Assembly (NCBI GenBank): GCA_030998225.1
Contig: JAPYXD010000555.1
Location: 7,688,001 to 7,752,000 of the forward strand
Source of the DNA: Diplolepis rosae
Taxonomy: Eukaryota > Arthropoda > Insecta > Hymenoptera > Diplolepididae
Length of the DNA: 64,000 bases
Direction: 5' to 3'
Below are positions 33,891 through 46,744 of the stretch, in pieces. A program made the translations under genes and the position numbers. Below the pieces are notes generated by a model, which was not told where the DNA came from, did not search any database, and worked only from the letters and a program-made list of their open reading frames with translations. Numbering within the stretch: the stretch's first letter is position 1; every line of letters begins with the position of its first letter.

Positions 33891-36031
33891 CATGTTAATA
33901 TTTTTCAAAATTTCTTTTTGTAATCGTTTGGTGGTCGTTTGGTGGTCGTTAGGTGGTAGTTTTCGACGTTTGGTGGTCAAAATTGTGGGAGATATCATTG
34001 TTCCAAAAAATCTTTTGTAGTATGCGAAGAAGATCTGCGCATGTCTATACTTGGCGCGCAATTTGAAATCAAAATTATAAGAAACTATTCAGATCGTTTA
34101 ATAATCTATTAAATTACATTTATTTAATGCATCTTCAAATGCTTTACATTATTTAAAGGTAAATATCATCCTTCAATAGCTATCTTAAATTTGCGTCACA
34201 TTTATTATATCAAAAACTAAGTTTCTTGATATTTTAAAATAATTATTTTTGGAAGCACTTCATGATCGTTTGGTAATTGTCTGGAGGTAGTTTCTGACGT
34301 TAGGTTTTCATAATTGTGGCAGATATTAATTTTTCAGACAATTTGTCACAGTGATGCACGGAAGTTGGTGCGCATACTAAACCGGCGCGAAATTTAAAAG
34401 ACGGTAATACACAAAGTACAACTAAATACCTTGGGTAGCATATTTGCCTGAAGGGTGCCGATCGAAACTTTGGTTCTATTTTGTTATTGTAAGTATTTTT
34501 TAATAACACTAGTCGATCGATCTCTGTCTATTTGAAAATGAAGGTAAATGGACTGGTTTTGTTCAAGAATATTTATTATTATGGACTCAAAGTTGGCGAA
34601 ACTAAATTACTCTTATGCCCTCAACTTTTCTTCTCAAATTTTTTCGTTGGCAAAATAGACTTGGAAAATAATACAGTTATCGTACAGAAAATGAAGTTGA
34701 TAGAAGTGTTAATTGTTTATAAATAATTTTTTGAACAACTAAATATCGCTCCGTAAAAAAGTATTATGTATAACACTTATTGTAAATGTGTAATGTTTCT
34801 CTTGATAGCCAGTTTAAAAGAAACGAGGATTGTATCACTAATTTAGTATAAGTAGAAATATAATACTGATCAAAAGTGTTAATTTTAGATCTGAAGGATA
34901 TAATGTGTATAATATTATATTTAAATGTGCTGTATGAATCTTTTCGTCCAGAAACTCCTAATGCATATTTCAAATATGTTTGCTATGTTTCATACATAGG
35001 TGCCTCTGTTGCAACTTTTGGAAGAATTCTTATGTAATACGATTTCGCACACTATTTTGGTTGGAGCTATTATTTTCCGAACCGTTCAAGCTTTTCAATA
35101 ATATATACAAAATTTTTAAAATGTAATTCTGAGAAGAAAAACCCGATTTGACAATAATCAGTTGATAATAATTAACAATAATATCAATAAATTCGGAAAT
35201 CTCAAATTGTAATTGGAAAAAATATTCATTTACAGTAAAAAAGTAATACATATATTACTTTAAATACATACATAAACATATAAAAATCTTTTATACACTT
35301 AAAACTTTTCATAACTAAAATGTTAAATGTTTTCATAGTTGAAACTTCTTACAATATTAAAATATACTCTATCTTTGTCAGTAAATACTATGCAGAGGAA
35401 TATGTTAAGGACGTAGAATAATACCTAATATTTGCTTTGTTTGAAATGTAGTTATTACACTGAGAAATTTTTTTTGGAGAAACTCCCATAGGTTATAGAA
35501 ATTTTGAGTCATGAAACAAATCATGATAAGTTTTCACGTAGCCATGGGAAAGATTTATGGAACAATTGCAGAATTAAACGTGGGAATAGGTTAATATCCT
35601 TTTATATAGACATGTACAATAAGTGTCATACATAATACTTTTTTACGGATCAATATTTAGTTGTTCAAAAAATTATTTATAAACAATTAACACTTCTATC
35701 AACTTCATTTTCTGTACGATAACTGTATTATTTTCCAAGTCTATTTTGCCAACGAAAAAATTTGAGAAGAAAAGTTGAGGGCATAAGAGTAATTTAGTTT
35801 CGCCAACTTTGAGTCCATAATAATAAATATTCTTGAACAAAACCAGTCCATTTACCTTCATTTTCAAATAGACAGAGATCAATCGACTAGTGTTATTAAA
35901 AAATACTTACAATAACAAAATAGAACCAAAGTTTCGATCGGCACCCTTCAGGCAAATATGCTACCCAAGGTATTTAGTTGTACTTTGTGTATTACCGTCT
36001 TTTAAATTTCGCGCCGGTTTAGTATGCGCAC

Positions 36032-38267
36032 TGTGATAACCCCCTGTAACGAGCTACTATAGGGTCTCGCATGAAGTCGATTAATTTAATCGAATGTTCG
36101 ATACTAGCTCGCGGTATTTTCAATTTCAAACAAAAACATAGTTTAATTCAGGAAATTCCCAACTTACTTAAAGAAATTATTCTCCCACGTTGTGCAGCTG
36201 AAAATCATAAAAGACCTTGGGAAAAGCGTACAAATTCTTTAGCTAGATTTATTATCTTTAAATAATAAACCTAAGATTATTCTGCGAGTGTTCAACATAT
36301 GTACTCGTCGAGAAACTCGACATTGTAAATTAGTTTTAAGATTTCTCTGTAAGTTATATATCACTTCTGTGTATACTAGTTTTAAGGATAAAAAAAGGTT
36401 AAGTCTGGACGGTAGGATTTAAATAAATTAAGTTAGGATAGAACTAGGGATTTATAAAGGTAATATTCATTTCGATTTTAGATAGGCAAAAACTAAACGG
36501 AATGGCCAGCTAAATAGATATAGGAACCAGTTAGTCACGTAGACCTAAAAAGAATTAAAATAGCATGTCTGGTCGCCAGAAGGAAGTAAAAAGTAATCCT
36601 TTAAGATTTATTGTTTTACTGCCTTCTCTTGCGCTTTCACTGCAAGGACCATAAAAAACTTGCAGCTGAGAGGAGAGAGGCTGGGACTGGGGTTTTCCGA
36701 ATCGGGCTTCTCCGGGCTCGGTTTTCCCTGGTCGAGCTTCTCCGGGAAGTTGGGCTGGGCCTAACGAGGACCTAAATGTGAAGTTGAGAGAGAAGGGATG
36801 CGTGCGGGGGATGCGTGCTGGAGATCTGTGAAGGGGATGCTTGAGTTTTTGTAGAGTGCAAGTCAGTTAGATTCGTTCTTAGATTTTCACAAAACCGAAC
36901 GTTCTACAAGTTCCCTCGTCGAACTCGTAGAATTTTATATTTTTGTAACTTGTGATAGTTCTCGACGCGTTTGGAATTTATTTGTGCGTTAAACCAGACT
37001 TAACCTTTATTGAATTCAATAAATTAACAAACATTCTATTTTATCTGGTGTGATTTTCATTAAATTTCCGGATTCGTACTTTCCCGGTTCTTCTCTAAGA
37101 TTAACACCGAGAGTGAACCAACCAATCACCGAGTTCGCGTAAGTTGGACGTTCCGCGGCTCGTAACACCCCTTCGGTCACAATGCCGTCTAAGTTTTGCG
37201 CGGGCTTTTTCTTAATTATTTAAATATCTATCGGCCGGCTTATGAAAATAAAGACGGAAGATCGTTGTAAAAGCAATTTAATAAAGATTTATTATAAATC
37301 TTAAGGTTTAAAACGCGTACATAACTTTGTCTGTGACGGAACTTCGAGAGAACGGACTTCCTTCGTCGAGAGTTAAGACAAAATCTGTCGATCAGCTATA
37401 GCCGTTCTTGCGTGTTGCTGGGCCCGGTCAAGTTGAAGGCGATGGATCACCCCCGCTTAGCCAATCGTAATCTCTAAAACCACCCACTAGAGTTGCGATT
37501 CACGCCTTCAAAAGTTCACTAGAGAGGGAAGGTTGAGAGATGACCATTTCTTTCAATCTCAAGAGTTTCCAGAGACCCTTGAAACAAAACACCCTTTCCT
37601 ATTTTTTTGATAACCGTTGGGTCGAGGCTGTAAAACCCGAGCCCCTTGGCGAGTTAGGTCAGAACATGCGTTTATCGTAAAAGTCCGAGTGAGGTCTTAG
37701 AAAAGCTATAAAATCAAAGACTGTAATTCGAAACGAGAAAGGGACTAGTTTAGTTAAAGAAAGTCTTTCCGGTCATTTTATTATTTAGAAGCTTGAAGAG
37801 TGTAAGATTTATATTTTCTAAGGGTGGTCTGTTTCGGATCTCTCGAGCTTCTTTTTATTCTTTTTCGCAGATGTTGTTTTCGCTGAATGTAACTTGCCCG
37901 TCTACAATAATTATTGACAGTTCGTTTCATCCCTTTTTTTTATAATGCCTAAAGATTTATTTCAGGAATGTCCTGGACACTCCGTGGGCAAGATACCAAG
38001 TCTTATTTCCCAAGAGTAGCCCAGACTAGGCTCGCAGTCTAAAGAAATATAAAATGTTAACTTAATATAAATTCTAACATTAATTTTTATTCTAAAGTCT
38101 CCTTAATAGATCTACAACTTTGCCATATGAATATAAATTTGTAAAAGTTCAACTCTAATTCTAATTTAAATTTATCACGTGATATTAAGAAGTGATAGTT
38201 GTGAATATGCCTTTAATTCGCTCTCTCTCTCTAAAATAAAGATGAACGCACGAATGCGATCATCACA
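36032..38267. mobile_element. LTR-like sequence (probable solo LTR), itself interrupted
   Basis: Begins TGTGATAACCCC and ends GATCATCACA, so it has TG..CA borders and a 6-bp terminal inverted repeat, TGTGAT/ATCACA. Without the nested 1,123-bp LTR it would be about 1.1 kb. It breaks the right arm of the large element: the left arm shows the uninterrupted version. AATAAA occurs at about 37280. The flanks GCAC and TCAA give only a weak target duplication, so the solo-LTR reading is inference. Confidence 0.5.
36045..37167. mobile_element. Solo LTR, 1,123 bp, TGTAACGAGC..GCTCGTAACA
   Basis: The terminal inverted repeat TGTAACGAGC/GCTCGTAACA (one mismatch) with TG..CA ends and a CCCC duplication (36041-36044 and 37168-37171) is the standard mark of an LTR retrotransposon end. 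No internal retroviral genes are present, so recombination between LTRs is likely. GC-richer promoter-like DNA runs at 36650-36850. The retrotransposon superfamily cannot be told from the LTR alone. Confidence 0.65.
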
Positions 38268-38919
38268 TCAACAACTTCCGTGCATCACTGTGACAACCTG
38301 TCTGAAAAATTAATATCTGAGACAATTATGAAAACCTAACGTCAGAAACTACCTCCAGACAATTACCAAACGATCATGAAGTGCTTCCAAAAATAATTAT
38401 TTTAAAATATCAAGAAACTTAGTTTTTGATATAATAAATGTGACGCAAATTTAAGATAGCTATTGAAGGATGATATTTACCTTTAAATAATGTAAAGCAT
38501 TTGAAGATGCATTAAATAAATGTAATTTAATAGATTATTAAACGATCTGAATAGTTTTTTATAATTTTGATTTCAAATTGCGCGCCAAGTATAGACATGC
38601 GCAGATCTTCTTCGCATACTACAAAAGATTTTTTGGAACAATGATATCTCCCACAATTTTGACCACCAAACGTCGAAAACTACCACCTAACGACCACCAA
38701 ACGACCACCAAACGATTACAAAAAGAAATTTTGAAAAATATTAACATGTGGAGTGCAGCGTGAAGTTAGCACTCCAACTTTGAAAATTCTGTAGTTTTTG
38801 TAATTTTGACCACCAAACGTCGAAAACTACCACCTAACGACCACCAAACGACCACCAAACGATTTCACCAAAAAAAGTTTGGATTTTTCATGGTCGGAGT
38901 GCTAACTTCACGGACATAA

Positions 38920-39270
38920 AAAGTTTGGATTTTTTATGGTCGGAACTGCACACTGGGTCGGAGCCGTCGGAGTGCTAACTTCACGCCCTCACGGACATGT
39001 TCTTGTCGTTCCGTCACCGTCACCTCCGTGTTTTGTGCCGAAAAAAATTGAAAAAATTACGAATTGTCCACCTGCCATACCAGAGTTTCATTTTAGTAAC
39101 AAATAAATAATGTAAGAAAATAAGTTAGTTAGATACACATTTAAAAGTAGATGATAGTGCGTTTACCAAAGGATCTTAAATTATAACTATATATATATAT
39201 ATATGTAATATATAGGTTATATTTTCCGCAATAGCGCAGAAAGTGTTAGTTTAATATTTAAAAAAATTTC
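38920..39270. other. Upstream region of EARS2
   Basis: Fragments of the TTAGCACTCCG-type repeat continue to about 39000. A (TA)n run lies at 39187-39204. The short GC-richer stretch TTTTCCGCAATAGCGCAGAA (about 39221-39240) just before the gene may belong to its promoter. Confidence 0.35.
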
Positions 39271-39279
39271 TTTATTAAA

Positions 39280-41861
39280 ATGCAACGTAATTTTCTTAAA
39301 ATTATTAATCTCCAATTGATACAGAAGAGATTTTACAAAAAACAGCAAGTTCGAGTGAGATTTGCTCCTAGTCCAACAGGTATTTTATTTTTGATTTTCA
39401 GTTTTTTATGAGGAGTTTATAGACAATATTGATAAAAGTATTACTTTGGGAAATGATTTTGATTTGATGCTTTCAAAATCAAATGAGGTGTTCGCAAAGT
39501 TCACATTTGAATGCATTGAAAAGATTATTTATGTTAATAAGTTAGGGTACAGGTTAGAAACTGAGTATTTTATTTTATTTATTGGTTAAGAAGCTCTTTT
39601 TATCATAGAAAAGTTATAGATTTTATGGTTTCAAATGGAAAAGTATTAAAAAATGTATATATTCTTACGATAGGAAGTTTGGAATTGATTTTTTTCAACT
39701 TAATCAAATTTGAGTTTTTAAATATATATTTTATATTAGAATAAGAATTTGTTGTAATGGAAAAACATTTAAAAATAATAGAATTATTTTTTATTATTTA
39801 AGCTCTCTTTTTCTATTTTAAGGATATTTACATCTTGGAGGATTGCGCACCGCATTGTACAATTATTTATTTGCCCGCAAAAACAATGGCACATTTGTAC
39901 TCAGAATCGAGGATACTGATCAAAGCAGAGTTGTTCCTGGGGCAATGGAAAAACTCCACGATGATTTATTATGGGCAGGTATCATACCAGATGAAGATGC
40001 AATCAGAGGAGGCCCCACTGGCCCTTATATTCAATCGAAGAGATTAGAAATTTATCGGTAAAAATAGAGGAAATTAAACAATGCATCGAATTTATAATTC
40101 TTCACTGACATTGAAAAATTTATTGAATTTTTCTGCTTGCTAAAGAAGATGTTTTTAGTATCAATCAGATGAAAGTATTAACAGATAAAATTAACTAATA
40201 ATATATTTAAATTGCAGACAACATGTTACCAAATTAATTGAAAATGGCTCGGCTTATCATTGTTTTTGCTCAGAGCGCAGACTGGATATGCTGAGACGAG
40301 AGGCCACTAGAATGAATCAAGTGCCCAGGTATGATAATAGGTGCAGGCATTTAAGTCAAGAGAGCATTAAAGAGAAATTAAATTCGGAAAAAAGTCACTG
40401 CATTAGAATGAAGGTATTAACTACTGTTTTTTTATTATAATAATTCTCTCTTTACAAATATTATAATATTAATCTTTATAATAGCTGTCACCAACACCAG
40501 ATCCTTTCAAAGATATGGTATATGGCGACATAACTTTCGATATTTCCTTATCAGAAGGAGATCCCATTATAATGAAATCAGATGGTTATCCTACTTATCA
40601 TTTTGCAAATGTAGTCGATGATCACTTAATGGAAATTACTCACGTTCTTAGAGGCGTTGAGTGGCAAATATCAACGCCCAAGCATTTATTACTTTACAAG
40701 TATGTCAACTTCTTTTTATGAAAGAATATAAACTTAAATATTATATCTAATATATAATTTTAGAGCGTTTGGTTGGACACCTCCAGAGTTTGGACATCTG
40801 CCCTTAATTCTAAATACAGATGGATCAAAACTTTCTAAAAGACAAGATGATATAAGAGTAGATTATTATAGACATGATGGAATTTTTCCGATGGCTTTGA
40901 TAAATTATATTACGAATGCAGGTGGAGGATTTGAAAGAGATCAAGGGCCTCAGCTTTGTTATTCTTATGAAGAATTAATAAAACAGGTATTTATTTATTT
41001 ATTTAAATTCGAATTAAATACCTTTAGGTTCTGAAAACCAATTTTTATTTGTCTCAGTTTAACATCAATAAAGTAAACTCTCATTCCTCTAAGTTGAGAC
41101 ACGATAAACTTCTAGAATTCAATCAGCTAGAATTATGCAATTTACTAAAAAATGAGAAAAACCACAGTATTTTTATACAAAGCATTGTTAAATTAGTAAG
41201 CAATGCTTTCTCAGAAAGGTAATTTTTACAGTATTTTGTATTTATCATATTCATCAACGTTTACATTTAAATACGCTTTCTATTTATTTCATTTCTATGT
41301 ATTTAGAAAAGCAGATACTAGTTTGAAATTAGACGATGATCACATACTGTCTACTTTAAAGTGGGCGAAAAGCAGGATAACTAAATTAACAGATTTAGTA
41401 TCGCCAGATTTTGCATTTTTATGGGTTATTCCGGGTTCATCGCAAAACTTAAAAGAACTTAAACATGCTGGTACGACTATTTCCAACGAAAATATTTGAA
41501 GAAATTAGGTAATTACTAATAAGGAATCTTTGTATTTTCTTCAGAAATAGTGCAAGTTTTGAATAAAAATCTAGCTGCTATGGACGAGAATAATTTCCAA
41601 CAGGATACTCTTAAAAATTATTTGAGAAAATTTGCAAAAAGTAATAACGTTCCATTTGCAGAATTAATGAAAACTCTCCGCTGTTTGCTTAGCGGTTTGA
41701 AGGTTTGAAAATATGTAATTAAAAAATTAGTTAAAATAGTTATTTCCTTACGGATTTTCAAGTCAAAATTTTGTTATCAGGATGGTCCAGGTGTTGCGGA
41801 AATGATAGAAATTCTCGGAAAGGAAAGAACCCTGGACCGTTTGAAACGTTGTGAAAGGTAA
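39280..41861 (+). CDS. EARS2: Mitochondrial glutamyl-tRNA synthetase (9 exons, 510 residues)
   Basis: This class I synthetase charges mitochondrial tRNA with glutamate in the matrix. Exons: 39280-39379, 39823-40057, 40218-40413, 40485-40699, 40764-40986, 41058-41218, 41307-41470, 41545-41702, 41781-41861; all borders are GT..AG and the frame closes at TAA 41859-41861. The N-terminus ([20 protein letters not shown]) is basic with no acidic residue, fitting a mitochondrial import signal. [20 protein letters not shown] (about 29-48) holds the HIGH-type signature as [14 protein letters not shown] follows. [10 protein letters not shown] (about 269-278) is the KMSKS loop in its GluRS form. [14 protein letters not shown] is the usual glutamate-site region. 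The length is normal for animal EARS2. It converges with the kinase gene on the minus strand. Confidence 0.95.
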
Positions 41862-42075
41862 AGAAAAGATAAGAAGAATATTCTTCAAGATCCAGCAATC
41901 GTATTTTTCAAATTAACTAGTCAAAGTTAACTAGTTAGTTCAAAGGGCAATTAGAACAGTACAGTTAACTCAATTCCATTTTGATGATCTTCTCCATGAT
42001 CTGTTTTAACATTGCATAATTTTGTATATTTACTTTTTATTGATTTTTACTTATCGATATAAACTGTGATTATAG

Positions 42076-42187
42076 AAGAAAAATTAATGTTCTAATAGTG
42101 AAAGAAGCTCGACAGGGGAACGTAGATCTGTCCAGGGATGATAGAATATTGCAGTGGAATGAAATGAAGATGGAGATCCTTTTTTAG
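42076..42187 (+). other. Possible alternative last exon of EARS2
   Basis: The last EARS2 codons GAA AGG TAA also form a donor, GAAAG|GTAAAG (GT at 41858-41859). Splicing it to the acceptor TTATAG at 42075 would replace the stop by 36 further codons (RRKINVLIVKEARQG...) to TAG 42185-42187. The stretch is GC-richer than nearby DNA. It could equally be chance. Confidence 0.2.
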
Positions 42188-42189
42188 TA

Positions 42190-43469
42190 AAGCAACAAAC
42201 GTTGTTTTTGATAATAAGGTACTTTTAAAAAATATTGTACATTTTATACATAAATTTGGACTCTGACATATGTATATATATATATATATATAAATTCAGT
42301 CATTGAACACTAGATTATTGTTATTTAATTAACTATTTTTTTCACTGTTTTGTACAGTCGCACATAGCATCATGAAAATAAAATAAATTCATTTTTACTT
42401 CTATTTCTTAGTTGCCAGCGAAATTTGATTTAATTACATTTCATGAATTGTTAGGAATAAAGAAAAACAACATTACGGGCTCAAAAATTCAAGTTTATTT
42501 CAATATTGCTTAAATACACAGAAAAGTTAAGAATATATAATATGATGTATACATGTCAGATCGTAGAATTCGTCATAACAATCGATTGAATAGAACAAAG
42601 ATATATCTAAGTACGCTAATCGAATAGAGTTAGGTAGAGTATGAATTAAGCGTAGGAATCTACTAATATAAAATCACATAGAATTAATCATAACTTCTCA
42701 CTCTCTCTTCTATTCAAGTTTTATTCTCTTCGATCCTTAATTAATGACTAACTAGTATTTTCAAATGAGCTACTGTACTTTAACTACCATAAAGATTGAA
42801 AACTACATGTTTTACTGGCAAGAATGTTCAGCTTTTTATCTAAGATTAAATTATCGTTATACGACTTACACCTCTGAGCTTTTCGATGTGCTGATATAAA
42901 CATGTGAGATTATATTTCTTTTCTACGAATTTCTCGTTATTTGAAATTCATGATCAAAATAAAATCTCGAATAACTATAGATTCGCTGACAAATCTTAGC
43001 CTGAAAGTGGTTTGGCGAATGCAATTTGTACAAATTTATAATTTTATTTTAGATATCTTGACCTTATTTACGAAAAATAATTAAACAACAACTATCAATA
43101 AATAATATATTGTCAAATAAATAATTTTAAAAATCTTAAACGATAATAGATAGTTCTTGAGTCAAACCAGACATTAACTTTCTAGAAAATTACTCAACAC
43201 TTCAGTATAACAAACCGCCAAAGACTTATTTATGTAGGTATTACATTGTTATATAGGTGTACATAATGTATTATTATTTATCACAGAATGTTCAGACCAA
43301 GTGAATCGCAGTGAAAAGATCTCCAAGTATCTATCTTTCTAAAACATTTGTAATCCTGGTTAGAAATTTTTAAACTGTAACATTTTAAGCTGAAAAAAAT
43401 ACAAATTTTTCTCATGTAAACAAAATTTATAAATCAGTATAATGTAGAAAGAAAATTTCACCGTGATCC

Positions 43470-43509
<40 letters not shown>

Positions 43510-46500
43510 TTAAATTGAGTTTATCCAATCTCAACTTTTACAATCTCTGCTTTCAATATTAATTGTGGTCAAAATTGTCGAATATTTTATACTTTGTGCG
43601 GAATCACAACTTAAAAAAATTGTACGAAAGAACTTCCACAGTGTAGAGTTATTTAATTCAAAGTGTGTTTTCTTTGAGAAGCAGTAAGGCAGATTATTAG
43701 AAGAAGAATTATTTTACATTACTAAAGACCTAATTCAGAATTTTGTAAGTATTCCCACTCGCTTTATAATTTTAGAATGTAGGATCAGTTTTTACTTCTC
43801 TGTTATTTAAAACTATGATTTAAGTGAGAGTATCTCACTGAGAAAAGCACGGAGAAGCTTCAACTTTTCTCTAAATTTTCATTAATTTTTTCTTTTTTTG
43901 CGAATAACAATGTTATTAATAACAATTATTTAGAATAATTTCCTAAATATACGTTAAAAGATAGTTGTTACAGTTGAAAGGCATAATTCTCTTTGTAAAA
44001 TTATTATTAAAAATGTTTCAAAGTAAATCTTGGTTAAATTAAATTCGATTAAATTCAGTTTCCTAATACTTTTCAAATTTTAGACATATTTAGAGAGTTT
44101 AGAATATTTTTCTCGTAAATCTACTTTTACCCAAAGTTCATACAGACTTTTGTTTTAAATATTAAAATCTACTCTATATTTATATATTTTTTTACCAAGA
44201 AGATATATATATCTCTTTTTGAAGAAATAAGCGAATTTTGATTTTTCGCAAGAATAATAGTAATGCTAGTAAAATATGATCAACAATTCACATGTTAACA
44301 AGTAATTTTTTAACTACATAATTTGAAATTGAAAAAATGATAATTAGATTGATATTATTTATAATAAAATGTACTTATGAAAATTGCTCATTCAGAGAAA
44401 GTGCATTATTTTTATATGTATAGTTTACATACATTTTAATTACGAGTATTTCATCAAAAAAAGTATTAGTGCAGTTAAAGCTATTCGATGTGTTTTTGAA
44501 TTATCAGTAATTTTTACTGATTTAAGGAAAACTAGATAAATACAAAAACTAGTTTAAATAAGGCTTAATAATATTTAAACACAGGCAGCAATTTGCATTT
44601 TCATTTTTTTTTCGAAAATACAATCTCTACCTAACTAAATTTATTAAAAAAGAAACTATAGGTTTTTATTGATTATAAAATTTTTTCCAGGGTATAGTAA
44701 TATTTACAGGAGCTTTTAAATAGTTTTAAATATTTAAAATAGATATTTTATCAATTACGCATTTGCTTTTAATTAAAATGAATTACAGTAAATATAGGAA
44801 CGTTTTACTATCAAGAGGGTAATTATAATATCAAAAAATACATAAGTAATTCAATCCTGGTGAATTTTCTCCAAAAAAATTGGGAGACATTATTGAGTTG
44901 ATAAACGTGAAAATGTGGATAAATACTGTAATAGATGCTTGATCTCATGTATTGTAAAAAATGTTCGTGGAATCAAAAACTGCAATAAACTCATTAATTA
45001 GCTTTAAAATTTTAAAAACTACATTTTAACTGAAGAAAAAATAATGGTTACAAGGTTTTAAGTAGTTTTTAGTTCATAGTTTATAGCTCGAGAGAAAGGC
45101 GTTTTGAGATAGGATAGTTACTAAAAATTATATTAGAGGCACGACACAGTCAAACGCGTAATCTTCCTTGGAAGTTTAACTTTCGGAGTTTAAATAGTTG
45201 TTTTCTGATTTTAATAAAAAATGTATTAATCTTCACTAAATTAAAGTTTTAATTAAAATTCTGTAAACAAGAAATTTAATCTTTGTTAAAATTATTGCAA
45301 TCCTAAATCCAGAATCAAAATTATATTGTTTGATTATTAATATTTCAATCCCTCTAAGAAATACTGACTTTTTTCTTGCACCATCGTTTAATTATTCGTC
45401 ATTCTCTGAATTTTCATCTTTTACAATTCTTAAGAAACCATAGCATACCTCAGAAAATTCATAAAATGCTTGATTATCGTTCGGGCGCTTAATATTATTT
45501 GATCAAGTATATTTTTATAATCTAGTTATATATTTTGATATTAGATACTTGTAAAAAAGACCTACAACAACTGTCACGCTTGTCCATCACTGAAATATCG
45601 CACGATTTTCAATTTGATAGAACTTCTAATTTAAGAGATATTTCATTGATGAAACTAGCATAACTTAGAACAAGATATTTACAAAAGATATAGTGAAAAG
45701 TTTCAGTAAATTTACATTTTTTTTATAGTGTGCTACGTTAAAGAAAGTCTATAGACTTGTGTGAGTGCTTCTGCTTATTAGTAACTAATTAAAAAAGTTC
45801 TCACTTGAAAAGATTTCGTCTATGTCAATAAAGTTATTTAACCCACAGAGAATTATGCGCAGCGAAGGAACGAGTTTCATTATAATAATATCATAAGTTG
45901 AACAGGAAAATTTGTATCTTTAATTATATTGATATGAAATAAATTAAACTATCATTTTTTCGAATTATAGAATTCCTAATTTAAATTTAACTAAAATTTT
46001 AGAGTTATAAATATTGACAAATTTTCAGCACATTAAAATTTTTTTACATTGTCTTGCGATAAAAAAAATGTGTAATTTTGTTTTCTACTTTTTACAAAGC
46101 AACGTATTCGGCTCGAAAAAAGCATAAAAAAGGAAGACGTGATTTTAATTTTTGATTGAAAAAGACTAGAATTTGGAACTGTAACTATTCTTTTTGGTGC
46201 AAATACTATTTAAATCCGCTCACATTGGGTGTTTTATGTGCCTCAACAGAACTGTGTGTGTCAGTTCCTTAGTCACTATTCAATACGTTAAATACCTATT
46301 TTATAGCACGGCAATTAAATACGATGGCAATCTTTTAACTGCTTCAAGTCAATGAGTGACGAGTATTTCAAATAACGGAAAACCCCTACATGTTGATTCG
46401 TATAAAGCAAACTTATTGTAATATAAATACACTTAGCCTATTAAAAAAGATTCAACAATTCAAAGTGAGAGAATTTGCTCCAAATTCCTATTTGTCGAAT

Positions 46501-46744
46501 ACTTAAACAAATTTCTAATTTCACTTACGCATGACTTAAAAGAGAAAAATAAATAAGTCATAATCTTAAAGGGCAAGGACACGAGAATTGAGAATCACGC
46601 TTAGTTTACAAGTTTGATTAAAATTAGAATCTCCGATCATAAAAAGGTACTTTAGTAATACACGTATTTCCGACTTGAACACACTCTACGCACGCCTTTT
46701 TCTTCCATTATTTATTAGTTATCATCGTCATTCTTCTCACATGA
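42190..46744. other. Intergenic/3' UTR region between two convergent genes
   Basis: No reading frame of note. AATAAAATAAA at about 42380 would end the EARS2 transcript. On the minus strand the kinase 3' UTR may run far into this region; AAATAAAC-type signals are frequent (for instance TTTATT at about 42495). Microsatellites: (TA)n at about 42272-42292 and 43473-43505. No repeat borders recognised. Confidence 0.4.
43473..43505. repeat. (TA)n microsatellite
   Basis: About 16 TA units without interruption. Confidence 0.9.

Larger units (their letters stand above)
33721..38918. mobile_element. Large element with about 1.07-kb inverted arms
   Basis: Left arm 33721-34787; right arm 35611-36031 plus 38268-38918, interrupted by the LTR-like insert 36032-38267. 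The arms are near-identical, and the same 61-codon and 64-codon frames appear in each by mirror symmetry, so those frames are not evidence for genes. Ends read CGTGAAGTTAGCACTCC inward. Near the ends lie direct repeats of CGTTTGGTGGT (11 bp). The 820-bp unique centre (34788-35610) has no transposase. Kilobase-long arms occur in Mutator-like, foldback and Maverick elements, and I cannot choose between them. The outer borders are approximate. Confidence 0.7.

Noticed and set aside
36032..38267. Old integrated virus or complete LTR retrotransposon
   Set aside because: No gag, protease, polymerase or envelope-like frame; only LTR-type ends are present.
33876..38763. Pairs of identical small frames (61 and 64 codons) on opposite strands
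   Set aside because: They are mirror copies caused by the inverted arms of the large element; no domain, no codon bias.
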